A program made the translations under genes and the position numbers. Below, in pieces: positions 8,356 to 15,789 of a stretch of DNA of 64,000 nucleotides. Source of the DNA: Streptomyces virginiae (GTDB lineage Bacteria > Actinomycetota > Actinomycetes > Streptomycetales > Streptomycetaceae); NCBI RefSeq assembly GCF_000720455.1, contig NZ_JOAK01000018.1:62001-126000 (forward strand). Reading direction: 5' to 3'. How positions within the stretch are numbered: position 1 is the stretch's first letter; each line of letters starts with the position of its first letter. Below the pieces are notes generated by a model, which ran no database searches, was not told the DNA's origin, and worked only from the letters and a program-made list of their open reading frames with translations.

Positions 8356-8375
8356 CGGGCGGCCGGGGCCGCCCG
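8356..8375 (+). terminator. Hairpin after the SsgA-like gene
   Basis: CGGGCGGC (8356-8363) and GCCGCCCG (8368-8375) form a perfect 8-base stem with a CGGG loop, 22 bases after the SsgA-like stop. It could end that transcript or act as a leader structure for the ABC-F gene. Confidence 0.45.
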
Positions 8376-8442
8376 TAGCTTCGTAGACGCCCCATTGCCG
8401 TCGAACGGAGCAGGACGTTGCTCTTCTGAGGTCCGAGACACC

Positions 8443-8505
8443 GACCACCGCGACCACCGCGACCGTCGCGAAACCCGCGACCCCCGCGACCACCGCGACC
8501 GTCAA
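8443..8505. repeat. 9-bp tandem repeat in the ABC-F leader, seven units
   Basis: Seven consecutive 9-base units, mostly GACCACCGC or variants such as GACCGTCGC and GACCCCCGC, run from 8443 to 8505. They lie about 100 bases before the ABC-F start codon. Related GTCAACACCACC sequence follows less regularly. Confidence 0.8.
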
Positions 8506-8601
8506 CACCACCGTGATCCCGCATCACCGTCACGGTCGCTGATCCGAGCGTCGGCTGTCTCCCCGCGTTGCACGCACCACTCACGCAACCTGGAGGCCTC
8601 C

Positions 8602-10242
8602 ATGAGTCACGCCCCTGCTTTCATCACCTGCTCCGCCCTGTCCTTCGACTGGCCCGACGGCACTCCCGTGTTCGACGGGTTCCAGCTGGCCGTCGGCCCC
8701 GGCCGCACCGGCCTGATCGGACTCAACGGGAGTGGCAAGTCCACCCTGTTGAAGCTGATCGCCGGCGAACTGAAGCCGTCCGAGGGCCAGTCGTCCGTCG
8801 CCGGCTCGGTCGGCTACCTCCCCCAGACCGTCACCCTCGACACCGCGCTGCGCGTGGACGAGGCACTCGGCATCCGCACCGCCCGCGCCGCCCTCCACGC
8901 CATCGAGGCGGGCGAGGCCACCGAGGCGAACTTCGCCGCGGTGGGCGACGACTGGGACGTGGAGGAGCGGGCCCTGGCCACGCTCGACCAGCTCGGTCTC
9001 GCCCGGATCGGCCTGGACCGCACCGTGGGTGAGCTCTCGGGCGGCGAGTCCGTCCTGCTGCGCCTGGCCGCGCTGTTGCTGGCCCGGCCCGACGTCCTGC
9101 TGCTGGACGAACCCACCAACAACCTCGACCTGCGCGCCCGGGGCCGCCTCTACGCGGCCGTCGAGTCCTGGTCCGGGGTGATGCTCCTGGTCAGCCACGA
9201 CCGGGAGCTGCTGGAACGGGTCGACCAGATCGCCGATCTGCGCGACGGCGAAGTCCGCTGGTACGGAGGGAACTTCAGCGACTACGAGGACATGCTCGCC
9301 GCCGAACAGGAGGCGGCCGAGCGGATGGTCCGGGTGGCGGAGGCCGACGTGCAGCGACAGAAGCGCGAACTGGCCGACGCCCAGGTCAAATTGGCGCGTC
9401 GCAAGCGGTACGGCCAGAAGATGTTCGAGAACAAGCGCGAGCCGAAGATCGTGATGGGCGCACGCAAGCGTGCGGCGCAGGAATCGGCCGGCAAGCACAG
9501 GATCATGCACACCGAGAAGCTGGCCCAGGCGAAGGAGCGGCTGGACCAGGCGGTGGAGGCGGTCCGCGACGACGCCGAGATCCGCATCCAGCTGCCCGCC
9601 ACCCTGGTCCCGCCCGGGCGGCGCGTCCTGACCCTCAGCGATCTGCGCCTGCCCCACGGGGCCGCCGTACCGGGCGAGTGGGAACTGCGGGGCCCGGAGC
9701 GGATCGCCCTGGTGGGCCGCAACGGCTCGGGGAAGACCACCCTGCTGCGCACGATCGCGGGGCAGCTCGCACCCGAGTCGGGGACCGCGGTGACCCATGT
9801 GGCCACGCGGTTCCTGCCGCAGCGGCTGGACGTACTGGACGAGGACAGCTCGGTCGTGGAGAACGTGGCGCGGTTCGCCCCGCAGGCCACGAACAACATG
9901 ATCCGGGCCCGCCTCGCCCACTTCCTCTTCCGGGGCGGGCGGGCGGACCGGCCGGCCGGCACCCTGTCGGGCGGCGAACGGTTCCGGGCGGCGCTGGCGG
10001 CGCTGCTGCTGGCGGAGCCCGCCCCGCAGCTCCTCATGCTGGACGAGCCGACGAACAATCTCGACCTGTCGAGCGTGCGGCAGTTGACGGACGCCCTGGA
10101 GTCCTACCAGGGCGCGCTCGTGGTGGCCAGCCACGACGTGCCGTTCCTGGAGTCGATCGGCGTCACGCGCTGGCTGCTGCTGGACGGCGAGCTCCGGCCG
10201 ACCACGGCCGAAGAGGTCCGGGAGGCGCTGTGGCACGGATAA
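8602..10242 (+). CDS. ABC-F family ATP-binding protein
   Basis: The 546-residue protein has two ATP-binding cassettes and no transmembrane segment, as in ABC-F proteins that act on ribosomes in translation or antibiotic protection. Domain 1 has Walker A GLNGSGKST, signature LSGGES and Walker B LLLDEPTNNLDLRA. The charged linker spans about residues 240-310. Domain 2 has GRNGSGKTT, LSGGERFR and MLDEPTNNLDLSS. I start at ATG 8602 (MSHAPAFITC) because TGGAGG precedes it; the open frame continues upstream but reads through a tandem repeat. The 268-base leader may carry attenuation control, as known for other ABC-F resistance genes. Substrate or antibiotic is not readable. Confidence 0.9.
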   Translation: MSHAPAFITCSALSFDWPDGTPVFDGFQLAVGPGRTGLIGLNGSGKSTLLKLIAGELKPSEGQSSVAGSVGYLPQTVTLDTALRVDEALGIRTARAALHAIEAGEATEANFAAVGDDWDVEERALATLDQLGLARIGLDRTVGELSGGESVLLRLAALLLARPDVLLLDEPTNNLDLRARGRLYAAVESWSGVMLLVSHDRELLERVDQIADLRDGEVRWYGGNFSDYEDMLAAEQEAAERMVRVAEADVQRQKRELADAQVKLARRKRYGQKMFENKREPKIVMGARKRAAQESAGKHRIMHTEKLAQAKERLDQAVEAVRDDAEIRIQLPATLVPPGRRVLTLSDLRLPHGAAVPGEWELRGPERIALVGRNGSGKTTLLRTIAGQLAPESGTAVTHVATRFLPQRLDVLDEDSSVVENVARFAPQATNNMIRARLAHFLFRGGRADRPAGTLSGGERFRAALAALLLAEPAPQLLMLDEPTNNLDLSSVRQLTDALESYQGALVVASHDVPFLESIGVTRWLLLDGELRPTTAEEVREALWHG

Positions 10243-10297
10243 CCGCCTGACGGGGCACGGCGCTTGCGGGTTCCCTCCCCGCGCCAGGGTGAGTCAT

Positions 10298-10320
10298 ACG
10301 GGGCGCGACGGTCGCCCCGT
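10298..10320. terminator. Inverted repeat after the ABC-F gene
   Basis: ACGGGGCG (10298-10305) and CGCCCCGT (10313-10320) form a perfect 8-base stem around a 7-base loop, 55 bases after the ABC-F stop. It may terminate that gene or serve as an operator for the next one. Confidence 0.5.
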
Positions 10321-10330
10321 GTGAGACTTG

Positions 10331-10347
10331 CGCTACACACCGTAGCG
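10331..10347. promoter_or_regulatory. Small inverted repeat before the DUF5753 regulator
   Basis: CGCTAC and GTAGCG flank five bases (ACACC), 29 bases upstream of the GTG start. Its position suits an autoregulatory operator of the helix-turn-helix protein that follows. Confidence 0.4.
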
Positions 10348-10375
10348 AAACGCGGTGCAGCGGGAGAGGGGAACC

Positions 10376-11227
10376 GTGCCGCCCAGGAGCACACCGACCG
10401 CCAGGCAGCGGCGCCTCGGTTCCGAGCTGCGCCGACTCCGCGAGGAGTCGGGCACGTCGGTCCGGCACGCCGCGGGCCTGCTGGGCGTCGACCGCACCAG
10501 GATCCCGAACATCGAATCGGGCCGGATCGGCGTCAGCGCGGAGCGCGTCCGCACCCTCGCCGGCCACTACGGCTGCGCGGACCCCGAGCTCGTGGACCTG
10601 CTCGCGGCGATGGCGCGGGAGCGGGACAAGGGGTGGTGGGAGCAGCACCGGGGGGCCCTGCCGCCCGGGCTGCTCGACATCTGCGAACTGGAGCACCACT
10701 CGGTCGGGCTGCACACCGCGGTGACCACGCACATACCGGGGCTGCTCCAGACCGAGGCGCACGCGCGGGCCGTCTTCGGCGTCGCCGACCCGCCGCTGGC
10801 GGAGCCCGAGCTGCAGGACCGGCTCGCGCTGCGGATGGCCCGCCGCCAGGTGTTCGCGCGGGAGCGGCCGCCGCTGTACGAGGCGGTGGTGCACGAGGCG
10901 GCGCTACGGATGCGCTTCGGCGGGCCGGGGGTGGTCCGGGAGCAGCTGGAGCACGTACTGGCACAGTCGGAGCGGGAGCGTACGACGATCCTGGTCATCC
11001 CGTTCAGCGCCGGCGGCTTCCCGGGGTCCGGGCAGTCCTTCACGTACGCCGCGGCGGCGCTGAGCCGGCTGGACACCGTGCAGCTGGACAGCTCGCACGG
11101 CTCGGCGCTGATCGACTCGGGCCCGACGCTCACGCGCTACCGGGGGCTGCTGGAGCGGCTGCGCGCCCTGGCGCTGCCGGAGGCCGCCTCCCGCGATTTC
11201 ATCCGCACCGTCGTGCGGGACCTGTGA
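10376..11227 (+). CDS. XRE-type regulator with DUF5753 (Scr1-family) C-terminus
   Basis: The 283-residue protein has an N-terminal XRE helix-turn-helix (LRRLREESGTSVRHAAGLLGVDRTRIPNIESG, residues about 16-50) and a C-terminal DUF5753 domain, recognisable by HIPGLLQTEAHARAVF and the following VVREQLEHVL region. Streptomycetes encode dozens of such regulators paired with small DUF397-type proteins; they are thought to act as antitoxin-like developmental switches. The start is GTG 10376 after GGGAGAGGGG; an upstream ATG at 10355 has no such site. The next gene lies 25 bases downstream and is probably its partner. Confidence 0.85.
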   Translation: MPPRSTPTARQRRLGSELRRLREESGTSVRHAAGLLGVDRTRIPNIESGRIGVSAERVRTLAGHYGCADPELVDLLAAMARERDKGWWEQHRGALPPGLLDICELEHHSVGLHTAVTTHIPGLLQTEAHARAVFGVADPPLAEPELQDRLALRMARRQVFARERPPLYEAVVHEAALRMRFGGPGVVREQLEHVLAQSERERTTILVIPFSAGGFPGSGQSFTYAAAALSRLDTVQLDSSHGSALIDSGPTLTRYRGLLERLRALALPEAASRDFIRTVVRDL

Positions 11228-11252
11228 CCCCTCGCGCAGACCGGAGAACGAC

Positions 11253-11555
11253 ATGAGCACCCCCGAGGCCGCCTTCGAGGCCACCTGTGAGGCCGCTCCG
11301 GCCACCGCGGCGCCGGACGGCACGGGCGCCTTCCGGCCGGGCGTCACCGGGCCGGCCGTCGCCTGGTCGGACATCGTCTGGTCGGTGCCCTTCTGCAGCG
11401 AGGGCGCGAACTGCTTCCGCTTCGGCCGCGACACCGCCGGGCGGGCGTACATCGGAACGACCGGGTCCGCCGCGTTCGTGACCGACTCCGTCGACGCCCT
11501 CCGCGCGCTCGTCGCGGCCGTCAAGGCGGGAGAGGCGGACCACCTGCTGGCGTGA
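11253..11555 (+). CDS. Small DUF397-like partner protein
   Basis: A 100-residue protein with an Ala-rich N-terminus. The C-terminal half, beginning WSVPFCSEGANCFRFGR and ending VKAGEADHLL, is reminiscent of DUF397, which usually has a Cys-containing strand, a short conserved core and an acidic Gly-Glu-x-Asp end. The similarity is weak and the usual VRDSK motif is absent, so the assignment rests mainly on position next to a DUF5753 regulator. A GGAGAACG ribosome-binding site precedes ATG 11253. Confidence 0.6.
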   Translation: MSTPEAAFEATCEAAPATAAPDGTGAFRPGVTGPAVAWSDIVWSVPFCSEGANCFRFGRDTAGRAYIGTTGSAAFVTDSVDALRALVAAVKAGEADHLLA

Positions 11556-11663
11556 TTTTGCCCTTTCGCTGCCCCGTCTGAGCCCCCCCAAACTGCGTAA
11601 ATAACTGGACGTAACCGGACATAGGTACACCCGGGGCTTGGCTGGCCTTGATGTCGCGCTTAA

Positions 11664-11694
11664 CCTACGACTCCGTAGGCTACGGAACCGTAGG
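11664..11694. promoter_or_regulatory. Compound operator upstream of the acyl desaturase
   Basis: Two adjoining inverted repeats are present: CCTACG-N4-CGTAGG (11664-11679) and CTACGG-AA-CCGTAG (11680-11693). The forward CCGTAGG half-sites at 11673 and 11688 are 15 bases apart. A possible promoter TTGGCT-N17-TAACCT (11638-11666) abuts the first arm, so a bound TetR-type lipid regulator would block transcription. The regulator is inferred only. Confidence 0.6.
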
Positions 11695-11721
11695 TAATTC
11701 GCTTTGCACCCAGGAGTACCC

Positions 11722-12693
11722 GTGACGATCACCTCTCCCCACCTCGGCAGCTCGGAGGCGTGGACCGACGCCAAGCTGCTGTACGCGCTGGAAGAAGTGG
11801 TCGAGAAGGAGCTCAACCGCCACCTGAAGGTCACCAAGGACTGGATGCCCCACGAGTACGTCCCGTGGAGCGACGGCCGGAACTTCCCGGGCTTCTTCGA
11901 GGACGGCGAAGCCTGGGACCCGGAGCAGTCCAAGGTCACCGACATCGGCAAGATCGCGCTGGTCGTGAACCTGCTGACCGAGGACAACCTCCCCAGCTAC
12001 CACCACGAGATCGCCACGCTCTTCGGCCGCAACGGCGCCTGGGGCACCTGGGTGCACCGCTGGACGGCCGAGGAGGGCCGCCACGGCATCGTGATGCGCG
12101 ACTACCTCCTGGCCTCGCGCGCCGTGGACCCGGACAAGCTGGAAGCGTTCCGGATGCAGCACATGTCGGAGGGCTTCGAGTCCGACAACCGCCACTCGAT
12201 GCTGCACTCGGTGGCGTACGTGGCCTTCCAGGAGCTCGCCACGCGCATCTCGCACCGCAACACCGGCCACCAGTCCGGTGACCCGGTCTGCGACCGCATG
12301 CTGGCGCGCATCGCGGCGGACGAGAACCTGCACATGATCTTCTACCGCAACCTGCTGGGCGCGGCCTTCGAGATCGCCCCCGACCTGACCATGCAGGCGG
12401 TGCGGGACGTCGTCGTCAACTTCCGGATGCCCGGACACGGCATGCCCGGCTTCGAGCGCATGGCCGCGCAGATGGCCATCGGCGGGGTCTACAACCTGCG
12501 GATCCACCACGACGACGTGCTGGCCCCGGTGCTGCGCTTCCTCAAGGTCATGGACATCGCCGACCTCGGACCGGAGGGGCAGAAGGCCCAGGACGAGCTG
12601 GGACTGTTCATGAACGGCCTGGACTCGGAGGCCAAGAAGTTCGACGAGCGCCTGGCCGCCCGCGCGGCCCGCCTGGCGGCCCGCAAGGGCTGA
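11722..12693 (+). CDS. Acyl-ACP desaturase (soluble diiron, FA_desaturase_2 family)
   Basis: The 323-residue protein is a soluble ferritin-like desaturase that inserts a double bond into acyl-ACP or acyl-CoA, needing ferredoxin-type electrons and oxygen. Diiron ligand motifs are visible: the Glu in LTEDNLPSYHHE, EEGRH at about residue 115, a later helix Glu in AFQELATRISHRN, and DENLH at about residue 200. This matches the DesA-like subgroup of actinobacteria. The start is GTG 11722 (MTITSPHLG), preceded by CAGGAG; a TTG at 11704 lacks such a site. It stands alone behind a compound operator, which suggests control by fatty-acid status. Confidence 0.9.
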   Translation: MTITSPHLGSSEAWTDAKLLYALEEVVEKELNRHLKVTKDWMPHEYVPWSDGRNFPGFFEDGEAWDPEQSKVTDIGKIALVVNLLTEDNLPSYHHEIATLFGRNGAWGTWVHRWTAEEGRHGIVMRDYLLASRAVDPDKLEAFRMQHMSEGFESDNRHSMLHSVAYVAFQELATRISHRNTGHQSGDPVCDRMLARIAADENLHMIFYRNLLGAAFEIAPDLTMQAVRDVVVNFRMPGHGMPGFERMAAQMAIGGVYNLRIHHDDVLAPVLRFLKVMDIADLGPEGQKAQDELGLFMNGLDSEAKKFDERLAARAARLAARKG

Positions 12694-12734
12694 CCTGACC
12701 GGATTCCGCCCGCTCGGGCGAGTGACGCCGATTG

Positions 12735-12761
12735 CCCTGGTGGAGCACTGCTCTGCCAGGG
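12735..12761 (+). terminator. Hairpin after the desaturase gene
   Basis: CCCTGG (12735-12740) pairs with CCAGGG (12756-12761), and the inner bases extend the stem with two wobble pairs. It lies 41 bases after the desaturase stop and 9 bases before the next start, so it may separate the two units. Confidence 0.5.
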
Positions 12762-12770
12762 TTTCGCGTC

Positions 12771-13073
12771 ATGACGTCACTGCAGGTGGACATCGACCAG
12801 CTGACCCGCTTGACCCGGGCCCTGGACTCCTCGCTGAGCTCCCTGCGGGAGGCCCGGCGGGCACTGGCCCACGTACGGCCCGACCAGCTGGGCACGGCGG
12901 ATCTCGATGCGGCGTGCGACGGCTTCCAGGAACGGTGGGCCTACGGCACGCGGGAGCTGACCGAACGGGTCAAGACCGTACGGGAGGGCGTGGACCGCAG
13001 CGCCGCGCAGTACGCGGAGCTGGAGGAGGCCGTCCGCGCGGCCTTCCTCCGGGCGGCGGCCACCCATGGCTGA
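12771..13073 (+). CDS. WXG100/EspC-like helical-hairpin protein
   Basis: The product is exactly 100 residues from ATG 12771 (MTSLQVDIDQL). It is almost entirely predicted helix and breaks near the middle, the layout of WXG100 and EspC-type type VII secretion substrates. A strict W-x-G is replaced by a Trp-Ala-Tyr-Gly around residue 69. It overlaps the next gene by eight bases, and four genes (12771-15394) form one coupled operon. Its likely role is partner or chaperone of the larger WXG protein that follows. An upstream ATG at 12732 would place the terminator-like hairpin inside the gene and is not favoured. Confidence 0.65.
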   Translation: MTSLQVDIDQLTRLTRALDSSLSSLREARRALAHVRPDQLGTADLDAACDGFQERWAYGTRELTERVKTVREGVDRSAAQYAELEEAVRAAFLRAAATHG

Positions 13074-14199
13074 GCACGCGGCGCTGGGCTTCGACCCGGC
13101 CCCCGGGAACCCCGCCGCGGTCCTGGCACTGACCGGGAAGCTCGGCGCGTCGGCGAAGTCCCTCGGCGAGGCCTCGCGGGTGGTGACGGACCTCGTCTCC
13201 CACAGTTCGTCCTGGCAGGGCGAGGCGGCGACCGCCTTCCGCGCCTCCCTCTCCCGGGACCTCCCCCGCTACCTGGCCTCGGCCCACACCTCCCTGGCGG
13301 AGGCCGCCCGCCGGCTCACGGGGTGGCACGACACGCTGGTCGCCCACCGCGAGCTGGCCGCCCGGTACGAGGCGCAGGCCGCGGCGGCGAAGACGCCGGA
13401 GGCCCTCACCGACGTCCGCCGCCTGGCCCGCGAACTGGCCGCGGAACACGCGGCGGCGGCCCGCCGCGTGGCGGCCACGCTGAACGCGGCGACGGACAAG
13501 CTGGCCCCCAAGGAACCGGGCCTCCTGTCCTCGATCTGGCACAAGATCACCGAAGACCCGGCCGACGCCCTCTCCAACGCCTCGGCGATCCTGGGCGCGA
13601 TCGGCGCCGGCGTAGCCCTGTTCTTCCCACCGGCGGGCCTGGCGATCATGCTGGTGGGCAGCGGCTTATCCCTGGCCGCCCTGGCCATGCACGTCTCGGA
13701 CGCGAAGTTCCGCAAGTCCCTGACGGACGGCTTCACCAAGGGCCAGTTCGACGCGGACTTCTGGAAGAGCAGCGTCACCCTCCTGGGAGACACCGCCGGC
13801 TCCGTCCCCGGCGTGGCCGCGATCGCCTCCGGCGCCAAGGCCGGCACGGCGGCCGCCCGCGCGGCAACGGCGGCCGCCCCTGAAGCCAGCGCGCTGACGG
13901 GACTCGCCCCGGGAACCACTGCCTTCCGACAGGCGGCCTGGTCCACATCGGACGACCTACGTCAGATCGAGAGCCCGCTCACGGGATGGGCAATGCGGTC
14001 ATCGACCCAGGAGACCCGCGACCGTGTGGGGGTGCTCGTGGCCACTACAGGAGCGGTAACCGCGGGGTGCGACTATGGCCCTGACAACGAGGACCTGGAA
14101 CACGGCTCCACAGCGGTGGACGGCACCCGAGGAGTCCTCGACGATGCCCCCTCGGCCATCAAGAGGTCCGGTCGCGCCTGGTCGGTGTTGAGGCCATGA
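13066..14199 (+). CDS. Large WXG-motif protein, putative type VII secretion substrate
   Basis: The 377-residue protein has an N-terminal helical region with a WQG motif at residues 50-52 (SSSWQGEAATAF), typical of LXG/WXG-type exported proteins. It is followed by a long Ala-rich helical stretch (about 60-165) and a strongly hydrophobic segment with FFPPAGLAIMLVGSG around residues 180-210. The C-terminal 100 residues are polar and show no toxin motif I recognise. Codon 201 (13666-13668) is TTA, the rare leucine codon read by bldA tRNA. The stop overlaps the next start (ATGA). It may be a membrane-interacting effector or surface protein; function is unknown. Confidence 0.65.
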   Translation: MAEHAALGFDPAPGNPAAVLALTGKLGASAKSLGEASRVVTDLVSHSSSWQGEAATAFRASLSRDLPRYLASAHTSLAEAARRLTGWHDTLVAHRELAARYEAQAAAAKTPEALTDVRRLARELAAEHAAAARRVAATLNAATDKLAPKEPGLLSSIWHKITEDPADALSNASAILGAIGAGVALFFPPAGLAIMLVGSGLSLAALAMHVSDAKFRKSLTDGFTKGQFDADFWKSSVTLLGDTAGSVPGVAAIASGAKAGTAAARAATAAAPEASALTGLAPGTTAFRQAAWSTSDDLRQIESPLTGWAMRSSTQETRDRVGVLVATTGAVTAGCDYGPDNEDLEHGSTAVDGTRGVLDDAPSAIKRSGRAWSVLRP

Positions 14200-14816
14200 C
14201 CCTTGAGATCTCAACCCCGCCGGTCTGGTTCCGTCTGCCCCCGGGCTTCCATGACATCGGCCCCGAAGACAGGTCGGCACTGGACGCATTCGCCGAGGCC
14301 CTGGGCAGCCCCGACACCCAGCGGGAACTGTCCCAGCTCATCGATGGCCTTGAAGAACTCGCCGACCACCATGTCGTTCACACCGCGATCGGCCTTCACC
14401 CGGAAGAACCGGTAGGCGTTGCAACCTCGTTGTTCTCACTGACCGTGCAGCCAGCCGAACAGCCCAATCCTCGGCTCACCGTGGCGCGAGCAGGGTTGGG
14501 CATCGCACGCTCGCCACACTGGACCAGTTCTGTCCGTCGGTTCATCGATCTCGCGTCGGGTCTCCCCTGTTGCCTGGTTGCGGGCACTCTTTCCGTGCCG
14601 GACGTCGAACATCGTCTGTTTCAGGCCAGAGTCGCGACCGTTCCTCCGGATGGACTCCACCTGCTCGTCCTCGATCTGACTAGCGCCTCCACCCAGCACG
14701 CCGACGCGTACACGGACATCCTGGAGGCAGTCGCACACACGATCCTCTTTTCCGACCCCGAGGCAAACGCGCCGAAGGCAGCCGGTACCTCGCGGATTCT
14801 GGAGGTGCTGCTGTGA
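14196..14816 (+). CDS. Conserved-operon hypothetical protein
   Basis: A 206-residue soluble protein starting MTLEISTPPVWFRLPPGF, with no signal peptide or membrane segment and no domain I recognise. It is placed between a WXG-motif protein and a membrane protein, with four-base overlaps on both sides (ATGA at 14196 and GTGA at 14813). Its codon use is visibly less GC-biased than that of neighbouring housekeeping genes. By position it could be a cytoplasmic chaperone of the WXG substrate, comparable in role to EspG-like proteins of ESX systems, but no sequence similarity supports that. Confidence 0.65.
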   Translation: MTLEISTPPVWFRLPPGFHDIGPEDRSALDAFAEALGSPDTQRELSQLIDGLEELADHHVVHTAIGLHPEEPVGVATSLFSLTVQPAEQPNPRLTVARAGLGIARSPHWTSSVRRFIDLASGLPCCLVAGTLSVPDVEHRLFQARVATVPPDGLHLLVLDLTSASTQHADAYTDILEAVAHTILFSDPEANAPKAAGTSRILEVLL

Positions 14817-15394
14817 GCCTCGCACTCACCAAGGTGGCCTGGGACCACCCGCCCACGGAAGTCGGCTACAGGCGATTGGTCATCCGCCGCCTTGGGTGGG
14901 TGATCAGCCTCGGCGCCCCACCATTGGTCGCCTTAGCCTGCATCGACCTCGTCCCCCACGCGGGGATGGTCTCTGCCCTGACTATCTTGGCCGTCGCGCC
15001 CTACCTGCCCTGGGTGATCATCGCCTTCTTCCGGCGCCAGCGCGTCAGAGCCGTACTACGGGCCTACCCCTGGTGCGAGTGGCCGTGCCAGTACCCTCGC
15101 CGGCCGCCCGGGAGCCCCGCGACCATCGCGATTCCCTTCCGGGAGGACTTCACTGCCACGCTGCGGATTCTCCCGTTCCCCATCGCGCTCGCGCAGTTGG
15201 AGAACGACCACCCGGACAGGATCTGGTTCGCGGGGGATCCTCGATTCGGTGGGGTCGTGTCGCCCGTCGGGGGGCATTACCCCGTGCGGGTCGTACCCCA
15301 TACGCCGCGGCGCGAGGAGTGCGGTGGCGAGGGGTTCGACCTCGCGCGGCGGGTGGGGCTGGTCCGTGCCAGTGGGAAGGCCACGCGGACCTGA
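14813..15394 (+). CDS. Membrane protein of the WXG operon
   Basis: A 193-residue protein with two transmembrane helices close to the N-terminus (about residues 27-47, rich in LGAPPLVALACI, and 51-73, ALTILAVAPYLPWVIIAFF) and a cytoplasmic or external C-terminal domain of about 115 residues with several Cys and Pro. The start GTG 14813 overlaps the previous stop. Codon 41 (14933-14935) is TTA, the second bldA-type codon of this operon. No family is recognised. Only one base separates its stop from the convergent WhiB-like gene. Confidence 0.65.
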   Translation: MSLALTKVAWDHPPTEVGYRRLVIRRLGWVISLGAPPLVALACIDLVPHAGMVSALTILAVAPYLPWVIIAFFRRQRVRAVLRAYPWCEWPCQYPRRPPGSPATIAIPFREDFTATLRILPFPIALAQLENDHPDRIWFAGDPRFGGVVSPVGGHYPVRVVPHTPRREECGGEGFDLARRVGLVRASGKATRT

Positions 15395-15395
15395 A

Positions 15396-15647
15396 TCAGC
15401 GGCGGCCGGGGCGCAGCGCGAGACGCTCCGACTCCGAGAGGCCGCCCCAGACCCCGAAGCGCTCGTCATTGGCCAGGGCGTACTCCAGGCACGCCGCCCG
15501 CCCCTCGCACGCCCCGCACAGCCGCTTCGCATCACGCAATGAGGAGCCCGGCTCCGGGAAGAAGAAGCCCGGGCCGGTCTGGGCGCACAGGGCGAGTTCG
15601 TACCAGGCGGCGGTGTCGGTGGCTGCGGTAGAGGTGTTGATAGACAT
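15396..15647 (-). CDS. WhiB-like iron-sulfur regulator
   Basis: An 83-residue WhiB-family protein. The four cluster-binding cysteines are visible: one in ELALCAQTG, then CGACEGRAAC in the C-x2-C-x5-C spacing. The G[VI]WGG turn is present as FGVWGGLSESER, followed by a short basic tail (ALRPGRR). WhiB proteins bind a 4Fe-4S cluster, interact with the principal sigma factor and control development, redox or antibiotic responses. I start at ATG 15645-15647 (MSINTSTAATD), which gives the usual small size; the open frame extends 28 codons upstream without a good ribosome-binding site. Which Wbl paralogue it is cannot be decided here. Confidence 0.9.
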   Translation of the reverse strand: MSINTSTAATDTAAWYELALCAQTGPGFFFPEPGSSLRDAKRLCGACEGRAACLEYALANDERFGVWGGLSESERLALRPGRR

Positions 15648-15789
15648 GCCGCAGATACTGCTCAGCGCGGATGGACGTCCGCTATACGCCTGATCAACAC
15701 GGCGTACGCCGCCGCCCCGAGAGCATCGCATCCCCCACTGACAAGCTGCTCGCCGTCGACTCGTGGACGGGCCCGGGGCGGCCCGGGGT

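Noticed and set aside
8353..8601. N-terminal extension of the ABC-F protein
   Set aside because: It reads through a 9-base tandem repeat as Asp-His-Arg repeats, while ATG 8602 has a proper ribosome-binding site and the conserved start of the family.
13066..14199. Polymorphic toxin with a nuclease or deaminase C-terminus
   Set aside because: The last 100 residues contain no recognisable catalytic motif, and no immunity-like pair could be assigned.
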